This document shows, piece after piece, positions 1 to 10,019 of a stretch of 64,000 nt of DNA. The stretch is from Geosiphon pyriformis (Eukaryota > Glomeromycota > Glomeromycetes > Archaeosporales > Geosiphonaceae), in assembly GCA_016748015.1 (NCBI GenBank), contig JAAOMT010000459.1:25900-89899 (forward strand), in the 5' to 3' direction. The notes under the pieces are model-generated. The model made no database searches. It was not told the origin of the DNA and was given only the letters and a program-made list of their open reading frames with translations. Position numbers and translations under genes: made by a program. Numbering within the stretch: position 1 is the first letter of the stretch; the number at the start of each line of letters is the position of its first letter.

Positions 1-1869
1 CACTACTACTTGTAGAGAGATTTTGCAAATAAGTCGCGGAAGGGGTTCGTAGTTCTTCTTTATCATAATGTGGATTGGGTGGAAGATATGGAAGTAGACG
101 AGGGGCAGGTTGATGCCAAATTGAATCCCACTCAATATCTTCAAAGAATGGGTGTGATTTTAATTTAGCTACCCCTGCTCGACCACCTGCACCTAGACGT
201 TCTGCAGGTTTTAGTACCTTTGTTTATTAAAAAGAAATATGAGTTTAGATTTCAGCCTCACAAACTCATATCCCATTGTTTAACAAAATTAAAATCTTAT
301 TACCAATAATTTTTGCACAAGATCTCTTGCGATATCGGGAAATCCTTCAGGAAAATCGTACTCTAAATTTACAATCTTTTGAAACGTCATGTATTCGTTT
401 GATCCCTTGAATGGTGGCCGTCCAGCAATCAACTGATATACAATGCATCCAAGAGCCCAAAAATCAGAGCTAGTAAAAAATAAGAATGAGAACAAGGTAT
501 TAAAGACAATTGGAAACTTTGATTTTTGACAACACACCTTTTACAAGCCGCCTTCTCTTTTAGTAATTCTGGACTTACATATTCTGCTGTACCGACAAAG
601 GAATTGGCTCGATCATCTATGTCGTTGAAACCATTGTATAATTAATAGATGAGAAAGAGAGCCAATAAGCAAATTTTGGTTTAATATTGACCTTCTTCCC
701 CATCAGTGTTTTTTTCTAGAATCTTTGCTGTTCCAAAATCAGTGACTTTTATATGCATTTTCTCATCCAACAAAATACTAATTTGAATACAAACAGAATT
801 CAAATCAGAATAGGATAAACTTTCAACCCCCACAATTAAACCAATATGTTAACTTACTTTTCCGGCTTTAAATCTCTATATAGCCAATATAATGAAAAGG
901 AATAAGCAACCAATTAGATTAAATATAAGTATTTTCTTAAAGTCTAAAAATACCTGTGAATAATCCCCTGATTATGCATATAATCAATTGCAGATAAAAT
1001 TTGACCCGCATAAAATTGTGTACACACTAAATCAAAAGATCCAAGCTAAAATTGTTATTGGGAACAATAGATATTTGATAGAAGGTGTTATTGGTGGCCT
1101 AATATCTTTATTTATTTGAGAATTGGGTAGAAGTGATTTGAAATCAATCGATATACCTTTTTAATGAAGGTCAAAAGCTCGCCATTCTTTGCATGATCTA
1201 AGACAAAATCTGTTTGTCGCATTTTACCCGTTTCAAGTTGAATAATATAATACTTGTCAGCCGTTGTAAAATGCTTTGAATAAAAAAGCAAAGGAATTGA
1301 AAGAGAGCACATACATAAGCTATCAGAATCTTGAAATGTGTAATGTAAACGAACTATTCCAGGATGGCACATTTTGTTTAGCGTATTCTTTTCAATATTG
1401 ACATATTTCACTTTTTTCTCCTTGATTATATGTTTTTTATCCAGAATCTTAATGGCATATTCTTTTCCCGAACCACGATCTCTTGCCGCTACAACCTGTG
1501 TTTAAAAATAGAGGTCTGATACTGAGATAGAAATTACTTCAAATTTTCAAAAAGCCTCAAAAATACTCCGAGCCTAAAATAGCTGAGGTGACTGGGTCAC
1601 CAGTAGCTTACAGTAGAGTAGGAACCTTCGCCAAGCGTTCTTCCTAACTCGAAATCTTTTACACTCTTCTTTCGTGGCGTGGAACTGGGAGAGTTAACAA
1701 GTGGGGGTCTTGAAACGGATTGTCCATTTGTATTACTTCTAGTAGGAGTTGTTGGTGTTTGTGGGCGACTTAATTGTTCACGATGTGAAGTTGAAAAACC
1801 GTTCTCTCTTTGAGTCAAGATGTTAGTGGGAAATTGGCGAGGACCATTTGTGGTGTTTGCTGAAGCCAT
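1..1869 (-). CDS. PDK1: PDK1 (3-phosphoinositide-dependent protein kinase 1), 5' part, nine exons, cut by window edge
   Basis: AGC-family Ser/Thr kinase that phosphorylates the activation loop of other AGC kinases (Akt, S6K, Sch9 type). I read nine exons on the minus strand: 1869-1612, 1495-1315, 1209-1157, 1045-954, 875-858, 777-692, 616-538, 469-304 and 217 to beyond base 1. All eight introns are GT-AG and every phase joins cleanly, giving about 383 codons so far. A Ser/Thr/Pro-rich leader of about 70 residues precedes the glycine loop GEGSYSTV (about residues 80-87), the lysine motif YAIKIL, HRDLKPEN, DFGTAK, and an activation loop [14 protein letters not shown] whose serine matches the PDK1 autophosphorylation site. 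[13 protein letters not shown] and EYDFPE follow, then the C-lobe end PAERLG. The C-terminal PH domain expected for PDK1 would lie to the left of the window. The start is the first ATG of the open frame. No lesion was seen, so it is probably functional. Confidence 0.95.
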
Positions 1870-3014
1870 TAGGCAAGTAATATAAGGGATAATATCTTAT
1901 TGAGAAAACAAACCAATTTAAGTGGGTTATTAGAATAGTTTCTGAAAGGGCTGTTCTCGTTATCGTCTGCCAACGCTATAGTGTTACTATCGATATGTTG
2001 GAAGGGAAACTTTAATCGTTAATTTAATTTTGTTAATGAAAATCGGTTACACCAGGTATTCAAAAAACCATGTGCTAGCGTCTCAAGAAGCCTAATTTGT
2101 GTAATTGTGAAATCAATTCGGATCCTGAAAGAGATTCTAAGATTTATAAAAAAAGAAAAAACAATACTAATTTGATAATTATATAATAACATAAATTTTA
2201 TTATAAATTTGAAATAACAATTAATTTGATTTAAAAAAAATTGAATGTAAAATAAATTATAAAATAACTTTTTATCTTTTTATATTATAAACTTTTTAAA
2301 TTAAGGATTAATTATTTTATTTTTATATTTATTAAGGTTTTTAAATTAAAAATTATATTACAAGTTTTTTATTACAAAATTAATATTATTTGAATTTAAT
2401 AATAATTTTTGCATAATAAAATTAAATTTAATATTAAATATTAATGAATATTTTAATTTTAAAATAGTATTGTTTAAATTATTGGCTATATATACAATAA
2501 TAACTAATTAATATTGAAATAAATAAAATTTTGATTTTGATTCTAATTTTTTAATATATATAAATTTCAAAATTTAAATAAAATTAAAAAAACCAATATA
2601 ATTACGTAATTATTGTTAAAATATGAATTACTATGTAAAATTTGAACATTATTATTAAAATAAATGTAATAATTTCAAATAATATAACTTATCAAATTTA
2701 ATGGTTAAATTTTTTTTAATATTAACAATTAATTAAAATATTATTTATATTAATATTTATATTCATTTTTTTATTTGTAATTATATTCTCTTTATATTTT
2801 TAAATTTTTTAAATTTTTTTTTATAATTAAAAATATTTACACATTTTTTATAATTATTATATTGGATTTTGAAATTTAACAAAAAACATATATCATTTTA
2901 AAATATAAATTATAATGAAATAATTAATTTAAAATTATTTCTTTGTAAAAAAATCAGCAATTAATTAATTTTTAATTTTAACACTTATATATATTTTTTT
3001 CTTTGTTTTATTCT
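1870..3014. other. Intergenic DNA upstream of PDK1
   Basis: About 200 bases of moderate composition just upstream of the PDK1 start probably hold its promoter, but I could not assign a specific site. From about 2140 the sequence becomes almost pure A+T with many homopolymer runs. I see no coding frame, RNA gene or clear repeat boundary in it. Confidence 0.6.
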
Positions 3015-3066
3015 CCAACACATATGATAAATCTGGATCATGCGCTTTCTACACGTGACTAGACGC
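3015..3066 (-). repeat. Isolated LINE/SINE-type 3' tail fragment
   Basis: On the minus strand this reads GTCACGTGTAGAAAG, two variable bases, then CATGAT, followed by an A-rich end. The same block ends LINE-1 (about 9966-9992) and LINE-2 (about 19080-19104), each just before the A-tract. Here no LINE coding sequence precedes it, so it is either a severely 5'-truncated LINE or the tail of a SINE that borrows the LINE 3' end. Confidence 0.6.
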
Positions 3067-3120
3067 CCGTTACTACTCATTAATACAAATAATTTAAAAT
3101 ATAAACTGATCATTTAATCT

Positions 3121-3438
3121 TTATTGAATAAGAACATATTTTTTTGTTTTCAATATTGTTTGTATTAGGATTTTATCTTTAAATGCAATTATTTCTATTG
3201 TTTGCTCATTTTTTAAAGTAGTTTCTGTAAGAAAAATTAGGGAAAATAATACTAAATGCTTGCTTTTAAATATAGTGATCTCGTTATCCTTACATCCCAA
3301 TATTTCTTCTGGTATTAAACAATCTAGTAAACCCTGTACAAATTTGGATACTTGATTCAAAGTGCAAGAGATGCCCTTAGGATTTTCGTTATTTATAACA
3401 TCATCCTTATTTGATACAAGAAAGTGTCAGATTAACTA
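3121..3438 (-). CDS. Unidentified small open frame, about 105 codons
   Basis: The frame is open from just after a TGA near 3439 down to a stop at 3121; the first ATG-initiated version is 79 residues (3360-3121). I do not recognise it firmly. The segment LIPEEILGCKDNEITIF faintly resembles the T-motif region of telomerase reverse transcriptase (usual pattern LIPxxFWGSxxNxxxF), but the Phe-Trp pair is absent and the downstream match is weak. It lies immediately upstream, on the same strand, of the transposon tail at 3015-3066. It may be an exon fragment of a host gene, part of a decayed repeat, or chance. Confidence 0.25.
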
Positions 3439-3549
3439 ACTCCTTGTGCTTAATATAATCTTTATAGTCCATCGAATGGACTCACAACGACAGAACACAT
3501 TTATCTCAAAAATTTTAATATTGGAAATTAGCATGACGAGGAATCATTT

Positions 3550-3714
3550 CTTCTACCAAAATTACTGCTGACGCCAGAAATGCAGGAAACAATTTATGGT
3601 CGTATGAAAAAAATATGTAATTTTTGTGATAAGATGAAAGTTAAAACAAGACATTGCAATCCTTATATAATTGAAACTGTTCTGGGAAAAATTAGAGGAG
3701 AATTATCATATTAA
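3550..3714 (+). other. Possible coding remnant with Cys pairs
   Basis: A 55-codon stretch without its own early ATG contains PEMQETIYGRMKKICNFC and later a His-Cys pair, ending at a TAA. Its style recalls the N-terminal Cys-containing leaders of glomeromycotan TKL kinases, but it is too short to assign. The rest of 3440-4178 contains no other frame I can support. A GC-richer patch at about 3770-3830 has no recognisable tRNA fold. Confidence 0.2.
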
Positions 3715-4178
3715 TTGATTCACATGTAATCTCAAACTTAATATAGAGTAAATTGCTTACACTGAGGCGGTAAACCTAACCGGACGGTCTTGGTTTCACG
3801 AGCAGGAATATAAATAAGCGCACGATAAAAAATATACCCCCCTTGTGAGCATTTGCACAATATTTTATAAAAGTTAATAAACAATAGGGTTTCGTGAAAT
3901 TATCTCCTAAGAGTTTCCCAATGGAGGAAGTTTATTGAAAGGCTCTTGAAACATGAGGCTCATTTCTGAAGTTGGAGATGAACCAACAATGGCTTCGTTT
4001 TATGATTTCTTTGGCTTAATGTTATCGTTGAGAGCTCTTTTGCTTGAGATAAATGAATTAGCTCCCCTGATTGTTGTTGCCTACTACATGTATAATTAAT
4101 GAGGTTGTTGTTATTGAAACACTTTCAATTCGGAGAATTAGGTATATACTATTTGGGATTCAAACTCATAGGGTTGGA

Positions 4179-6019
4179 TTAATTAAAAAATCCTAGAAAT
4201 TGTAAAAGAAAATAAAAGCGGAATGATCTCTTTAGAATTGCAAAATAAAGTATTAAAATATCAGGAGAGAATTCAGGCTGAGAGATTTTTAAAAAAAATA
4301 AATTTTTTTTTTGTTTCTTTAACATCTTGAGCCTCTTCTGCTTTTGAATAGAGTTCAAACGCTTTTTCGTCATTTTTCTTTGTTTCCATCCATATCGATA
4401 ACAAACACTAAGATCGTTTTGTGCACTTATATGCCCCGCCTCTACGGCTTTTAAATAGAGTACAAATGCTTTTTCCTCATTTTTCGCCGTTCCTCTTCCA
4501 TTTTGATAACAATGTGCAAGATCGCCTCTGCTGCTTTTGAATAGAGTTCAAATCCTTTTTCTGGATTTTTTGTCGTTTCCCTTCCATTTTGATAACAAAG
4601 TGCAAGATTGTATTGTGCCTTTAAATGTCCCGCCTCTGCTGCTTTTGAATAGAGTTACAATACCTTTCGTCGTTCTCCTTCCATTTCGATAACAAGTTGC
4701 AAGATTGTATTGTGTATTTGTATTGCCCACCTCTGCTGCTTTTGAATAGAGTTCAAATGCTTTTTCTAAATTTTTCGTCGTTCCTCATCCATTTCGATAA
4801 CAAACTCCAAGCTTATATTGTGCATTTGTATTACCCGCCTCTGCTGCTTTTGAAAGGAGTTCAAATGCTTTAACTTTATCTTGGTAAATGCCGATTCCAT
4901 CGAAGTAACAACGACCCAGAAAAAATTGTCCGAGAGGATCCTCCATATTCGCTGCTTTCTCGAATTTTAAGAATGCTTTTGTTGATTCAACATTTGTTCC
5001 AATTCCATGTTCTAAAGAGACGCCAAGTAAAATATAGCGGATGGAGCTCTTTACTGTGTTGTTATTTGCGCAAATAAAAAATTCTTCGGGTATTGTTTCA
5101 TTGCGCTCAAGATATTTTCTCACCGCGTCAACAACTTTTGAATAATCATTATTCGGCAAACTTTTTTTGATGACGATGAATGGTTCTTCAATTATTTCAG
5201 ACGAATTATACAATTCATCACTGAAGCTGAAAGAGTTTTCATGATTGAAATTTGGTGTGCTGAAATCCGTAACACTGAACGTTTCCTCAGATTCAATGTT
5301 TCCTTGAAAAGAAGGGCCAGATTGCCATTCAATTTCTTAAATCATATCTTCTTCTTTTTAACATATATCTTTTACTTACTAAATCTCTATGAATAATATT
5401 TTCTTGATGAAGGCAGTCGATTCCTTGGGCTAGCTCTTTTGCAAGCCGCAATTTTTCTGCACCATTCATTTGAGAGAAGTTTGATTTAAGGTATTGACGT
5501 AGGGTTCCTCCGTTTCCATATTCCAAAACAAGCACGTATTCATTTCGACCATCTATTGGGATTCGATAAACTTCCTTCAATATTTAAGAAACGATTTTTT
5601 ATTAAATGACTTAAAAATTACCTCTTCCCAAGGTTTTTGTGACACCATAAAATTTCAAAATATTTTCATGATAGGTTAGGCTTATTAAAGATTTCATCTT
5701 TATAAAATGAAGGTTTATTTTAAGAGTTATTTTCTATGACAAATATATTTTGAAAGCGATAATAGAAATGTGAGTTTATACTTTAATAAACTCTGTCAAC
5801 TCTGATATATCACTTTTCCCGGATTGTTTTAACTGTTTCAATGCAAATCGTAAATCGCTACCACCTGGCACTAAAAACCTCCCCAAATCCACCCTCTCCA
5901 ATTATCTCGATGCTATAAAATTCCTCATAGTTAAAAAGTTTAATATGCTTTTTTTGAATGGATTTTTCAAACCAATCTAGAGGGGAAAATGAGTTTTCAG
6001 TTGCTGAACTTGAGGACAT
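4179..6019 (-). pseudogene. TKL kinase / Sel1-repeat gene, broken, lacking the kinase C-lobe
   Basis: The ATG at 6019 opens a protein starting MSSSSATENSF with a kinase N-lobe (glycine loop IIGEGGFGEVF). Near 5865-5880 the frame slips before PGGSDLRFALKQLKQ. GT-AG introns then separate an exon with YHENILKFYGVTK (about 5690-5625) from one with VLVLEYGNGGTLRQYL and ending HENIIHRDL-type catalytic-loop residues (IIHRDL, near 5386). The gene then passes straight to an acidic linker (from about 5340) and to Sel1 repeats (AFELLSKAAEAGNTNAQYKL and following, 5213 down to about 4180). The activation loop and the whole kinase C-lobe are missing. Several stops and frameshifts interrupt the Sel1 part, one in YRNG-stop near 4788. 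Intact relatives would be kinase-Sel1 proteins. This copy is inferred to be non-functional, although a splice form encoding only the Sel1 block cannot be excluded. Confidence 0.75.
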
Positions 6020-6261
6020 AATTTATAATTAACACAAAGCAAATATTTTGTGGGAAAAAAAGAACAAGAGTTTTTTTTTATAAAAAAATGGTCCTAAGAG
6101 TGATTCTAGTTAAAAGTAAAAGTTGGCTGGTTTAAACTCTAATTCTTGAAAATAACAAGAAGATAATGAAGAATATGGTCATTCGTTGCAACTCATTGTG
6201 TAAACCCTTCAAAGGGTTTATGACCACCATTTGAGTTAGAGGTTTAAGTAATGGAAAATAT
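6020..6261. other. Spacer upstream of the kinase-Sel1 pseudogene
   Basis: No gene is visible. A small hairpin TAAACCCTTCAAAGGGTTTA occupies 6201-6220, with a 7-bp stem and 6-base loop. It has no T-run typical of a transcription terminator and its role is unknown. Confidence 0.5.
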
Positions 6262-6378
6262 GAATGAAATATGATTATAATTAATTTTAAAAGGGAATAT
6301 TAAATTCAGTGGGAAGATCTGAATGAAATATTATTATAATTAATTTCAATAAGGGAATATTAAATTCGGGAGAATTAT
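6262..6378 (+). repeat. Two-copy tandem repeat, about 59 bp
   Basis: Two direct copies start at 6262 and 6321, each with GAATGAAATAT, then TTATAATTAATTT and GGGAATATTAAATTC. They differ by a few bases and small indels, so this is a modest, ageing local duplication. Confidence 0.8.
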
Positions 6379-6439
6379 ATTTTATTATTTTTACATAAAT
6401 TGTAAATAGCATATGGTATTTGTGGACATGGTGATGCAT

Positions 6440-6790
6440 ACTTGTCACTCGAGCAATATACTAGAATTTATGAAATTATTAGACATCTTAGATATCTTGG
6501 ATTGAGTCAATCCCCAAACTCAGAACAAGAAAAAATATATTTGGATGATTGCATACAGGCTCAACAGGAACGTCTTCCTTTCATAATTATTAACAAGAAT
6601 ATTATCCTTATAATGACTAAATGATAAAGGAACTAAATCAACTTCCCCTTGATCCAACTTGTATCGCTAAGCTTATTGAAAAGTGTTGGGATCCCAACAT
6701 ATTGAATCGCCCTTATATAAGATGTATGATGCAAATTTTAATAAAGCTGCGAGTCTACCGTTTAAGTAATTGGAAAAAAACCTAGAAGCG
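6440..6790 (+). pseudogene. TKL kinase C-lobe remnant
   Basis: The 3' part, read across stops, gives DPTCIAKLIEKCWDPN followed by an NRP motif. This is the conserved end of TKL kinase domains (usual form LIxxCWDxxPxxRPT). A helical-looking segment YTRIYEIIRHLRYLGLSQ lies upstream (6442-6580) and I cannot place it in a kinase. There is no catalytic loop and the frame is broken near 6600-6630. It is close to the kinase-Sel1 pseudogene but on the opposite strand, so it is a separate fragment or part of a rearranged copy. Confidence 0.6.
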
Positions 6791-9700
6791 TTAAAAATTG
6801 ACGAATTAATAAATAGGTCCAGGTGCAGTATATTCAAGTCGTGTTTTTAAGTTTTCAGATAAGTGAAATTTCTGATGATTTGCTTTTTTAATTTAGAACC
6901 ATCTTTATAGATCAATTTTTTGATTACATAATAATCTAAATATTATAATTTTACTTATCAACAGAATTAATATATATTCCCCCAAAGCTAAAAACTTTAA
7001 ATAAATTTTTATGCAAATATTTTAACCATTTATCATATTTCGATGAGGTTTAATTTAATGTAATCTTAGTAATAGTTATTTTAAATCTATAATAAATTAT
7101 TAATCAGTTGGATCATTTTTCTAAATTTAATTTCGACATAAAAAATAAATTAGTAATGTTTATCATTTAATTTATTAAAAATTCCTTTTTACCAATATGT
7201 AATAGCAAATTGAATCTAAATATAAAAAATCTTTTAGTCTTAAAATTTTATAATAAATCTTTTGAAGATTTATAAAGTCTATAAAATCTTTACTTTAATT
7301 TTGATTTTCTAAAAATTCAGCTAAATTGTTTTAAGTCAAGTTTTATTAATAAAATAAGATGCAAAAATTTTATCAACCAAGTAATTAATTCTGGAATTTT
7401 TTATTAAGCTATAACAAAAATATATCCTAATGGGATTTTTTTTAAACCAATTTTGCAATATTATTATTTTTTTATTGAATTTTTAATTTTTTAAAATCAA
7501 AAGATATTTTTATTCTATCTTAAATTCACAAATTTATAAAGTAATTTAATAAAATTAAATATTTATTATCAATATAAAGTATCAATCAGTTTATAAATTT
7601 TATTATATTTTAGGCTTTAATAAAAGCTAAACTCTTTTTTTTTTGTATTTTTATAATTACAACTGGAGCAAAAAAGAAAAAAGTTACAACCTTTTTATTT
7701 TCTAAACTAGCTATTTTTATTAATAAAACACTTGTAGTTGTTAAGACTGCTTAATAGCATTCTGTAAAAGTGCTTTTTCTAAATAAAATAATAATAAATC
7801 AGTCTTTTGCTAATTTTAAATATTGTTTTTATTTTTGATTGAAAATTTTTTCTCTTTTAAAGTTTCTTTAAAGAAGCCTATCTGAAATAATTCTGGTATA
7901 ATTTTTGTCTTTTTTAAGAGCCTCAAAATATTTGATAAGAAGCTAATAATTAAGTTATTTTTTTATCTTTCTTTTTACTGCTATTTAAATAGCTAAAAAA
8001 AGCCAAGTTAATTAAAAAACAATTTTTTTAAATTTTTTCTATGTCTAATAACAACTTTTTTAAAGTATTAAAATTTTTTAATGTTTTTGATGCCAATTTT
8101 AATGTCTTAAAATTAGATTTTTTTTTTGTAAAAAATAAAACTTTGGTTTTTTCTGTTTTTTTTTGCTAGTTTTACAACACCAGTACTAATAATATTACTT
8201 AATTTTATTAGCAATTAGTTTTTTAAACAATGACAACAGAAATATATTAATTTATCATAGTTTGAATTTGTTTTTGGTTGTATTATTTAATATATTATAT
8301 TTTAACTGCTTTTTATCAATTTTAAAAACTAAACAAATTATACTTTTACATATAATTTTAAATAATTAATCTATTAAATTATTTAATTTTATAAATTAAA
8401 TTAATTAAATAAAAACTTAAATACTTTTTTCATTTTTGTTTTCTAAAAATACTATTTAGTAATATTTACAAATTATTAAACATTTTTTAAGTAAATAATT
8501 ATTATTTTGATGTTTAATAAAATAATAAAAATTAAAATAATTTATATTAAGGCTATATTCTAATTTTTAAATAGTTTTTTTGATTTGAAATTAATTACTA
8601 ATAACAATATTAAGCTTTTTTATATAAATTTTATATTTTAAACATTTTTAAATATTCAAATACAAATTAAATTTGTTTACTTTTTAAAATTTTTAAGTCT
8701 TTGGTTATTTTTGAATTTATTTATTTTTCTGCTATTATTATTTTGTAAAATATTTTTAAAAGTGTTTTTAGTGTTTTTAGTAAAATTTTTAATATTAGTT
8801 AAAGTCTATTGGTTTTTGATAATATATTATAACTGTTTTTGTTTACTAATTAGTTTTGGTAAAAAAAATAATATCAGAATTTTTTTTGTGTTTAATTAAA
8901 AAAATATATAATATTTTTTAGTCAAAAACTAATTTAAATACTATTATTATTAGAATTAATATGTTAAAAAAAAGTTATATTTAATAGAAAACTTTTAAAT
9001 ATTAATATTAATTTAAATATTAAAGTTTAGATTATTTGTTTTTTAATTATAAAATAGTTTTATTTATTTTATTGAAGTTTTTTTTTAGGCTTTTAAAATC
9101 TTTGAATTTCGTTTTATTAGTGCAAAATTTTATATTAAAACTGTTACTTTTTTGATCTTTTTTTGTTATTATTATAATTATTAATTTTGTAATTGGCTTT
9201 AAATTAGTTTTTTAAATCTGAATTAACCAAGTTGGTTTTGCTAATTAGATTTGTTATTTAACTTATTAATAGTTTAATTTTTTGGTTATAAAATTGAAGT
9301 TTTTTTTTAAATACAGAGATTAAAAAAAATTCTTATAATTAAAAAAATTTTAGGTATTTTTGGTAATTTTAGTAAGAATATTATTAATCTTAAAATATAA
9401 TATAATATAATTGATAATAATTTATGTTTTTTTATTAATAAAATTTTTGCTAAAATAATAATATTTTAAAAGCTACAAACTTTTAAGATTAAATTTAATA
9501 TAAATTAAAAGTATTATATAATTAACTAATTTAAATTTTTAATAATAATAATTTGGTTGTAATTATACAAAAAATAGTGTTTTTAAATAAGTTTTTTTTG
9601 TAAATTAATATAGTTTAGTCTTATTAAACTTATGTTTGATTATATAAATATACATAAATTCTGTTTATTTTAAAATACTTAATTATTATATTATAATAAA

Positions 9701-9883
9701 TAATAATAAAATATTACATATTAAAAAAAAATAAAAGCTTTAAAAATTTTAAATATGTAATTTATATAAATATATTTTAAAATTTATAAAATACTAAAAA
9801 ATAATAAAATAAAAATAAAATATTAGTAAACTTTTAATTTGACAATAAATTATTTTAAAGCTTTAAATTATAAATTTAAATAA
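6791..9883. other. A+T-rich DNA without recognisable genes
   Basis: About 3.1 kb of very A+T-rich sequence with poly-A/T runs. The 62-codon Leu/Phe ORF at 8711-8899 is compositional. A stretch around 7630-8170 shares word order with 59160-59660 and 60120-60400, including AAAACTTTGGTTTT near 8140 and near 60370. That suggests a heavily mutated repeat family rather than random filler. Confidence 0.6.
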
Positions 9884-10019
9884 TTTTTTTTTTTTTACGT
9901 TTATTGAGTGAAGTCCAAACACTACCTAATACTATACATCAAATAATTGATCTAAATTAGGCGTAAATCATGTACTTTCTACACGTGACTAGCCACTCAG
10001 GCCAATCAGAACAACACTA

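Noticed and set aside
1112-1411. 99-residue ORF in PDK1 as one continuous exon
   Set aside because: A GT-AG intron (1314-1210) removes the text between DSL and [11 protein letters not shown] and restores the conserved kinase sequence and phase.
3770-3830. GC-richer patch as a tRNA or other RNA gene
   Set aside because: I could not form a cloverleaf or find A/B box motifs in the right spacing.
8711-8899. Leu/Phe-rich ORF resembling a small membrane protein
   Set aside because: T-rich DNA yields such frames by chance; there is no neighbouring gene structure or family resemblance.
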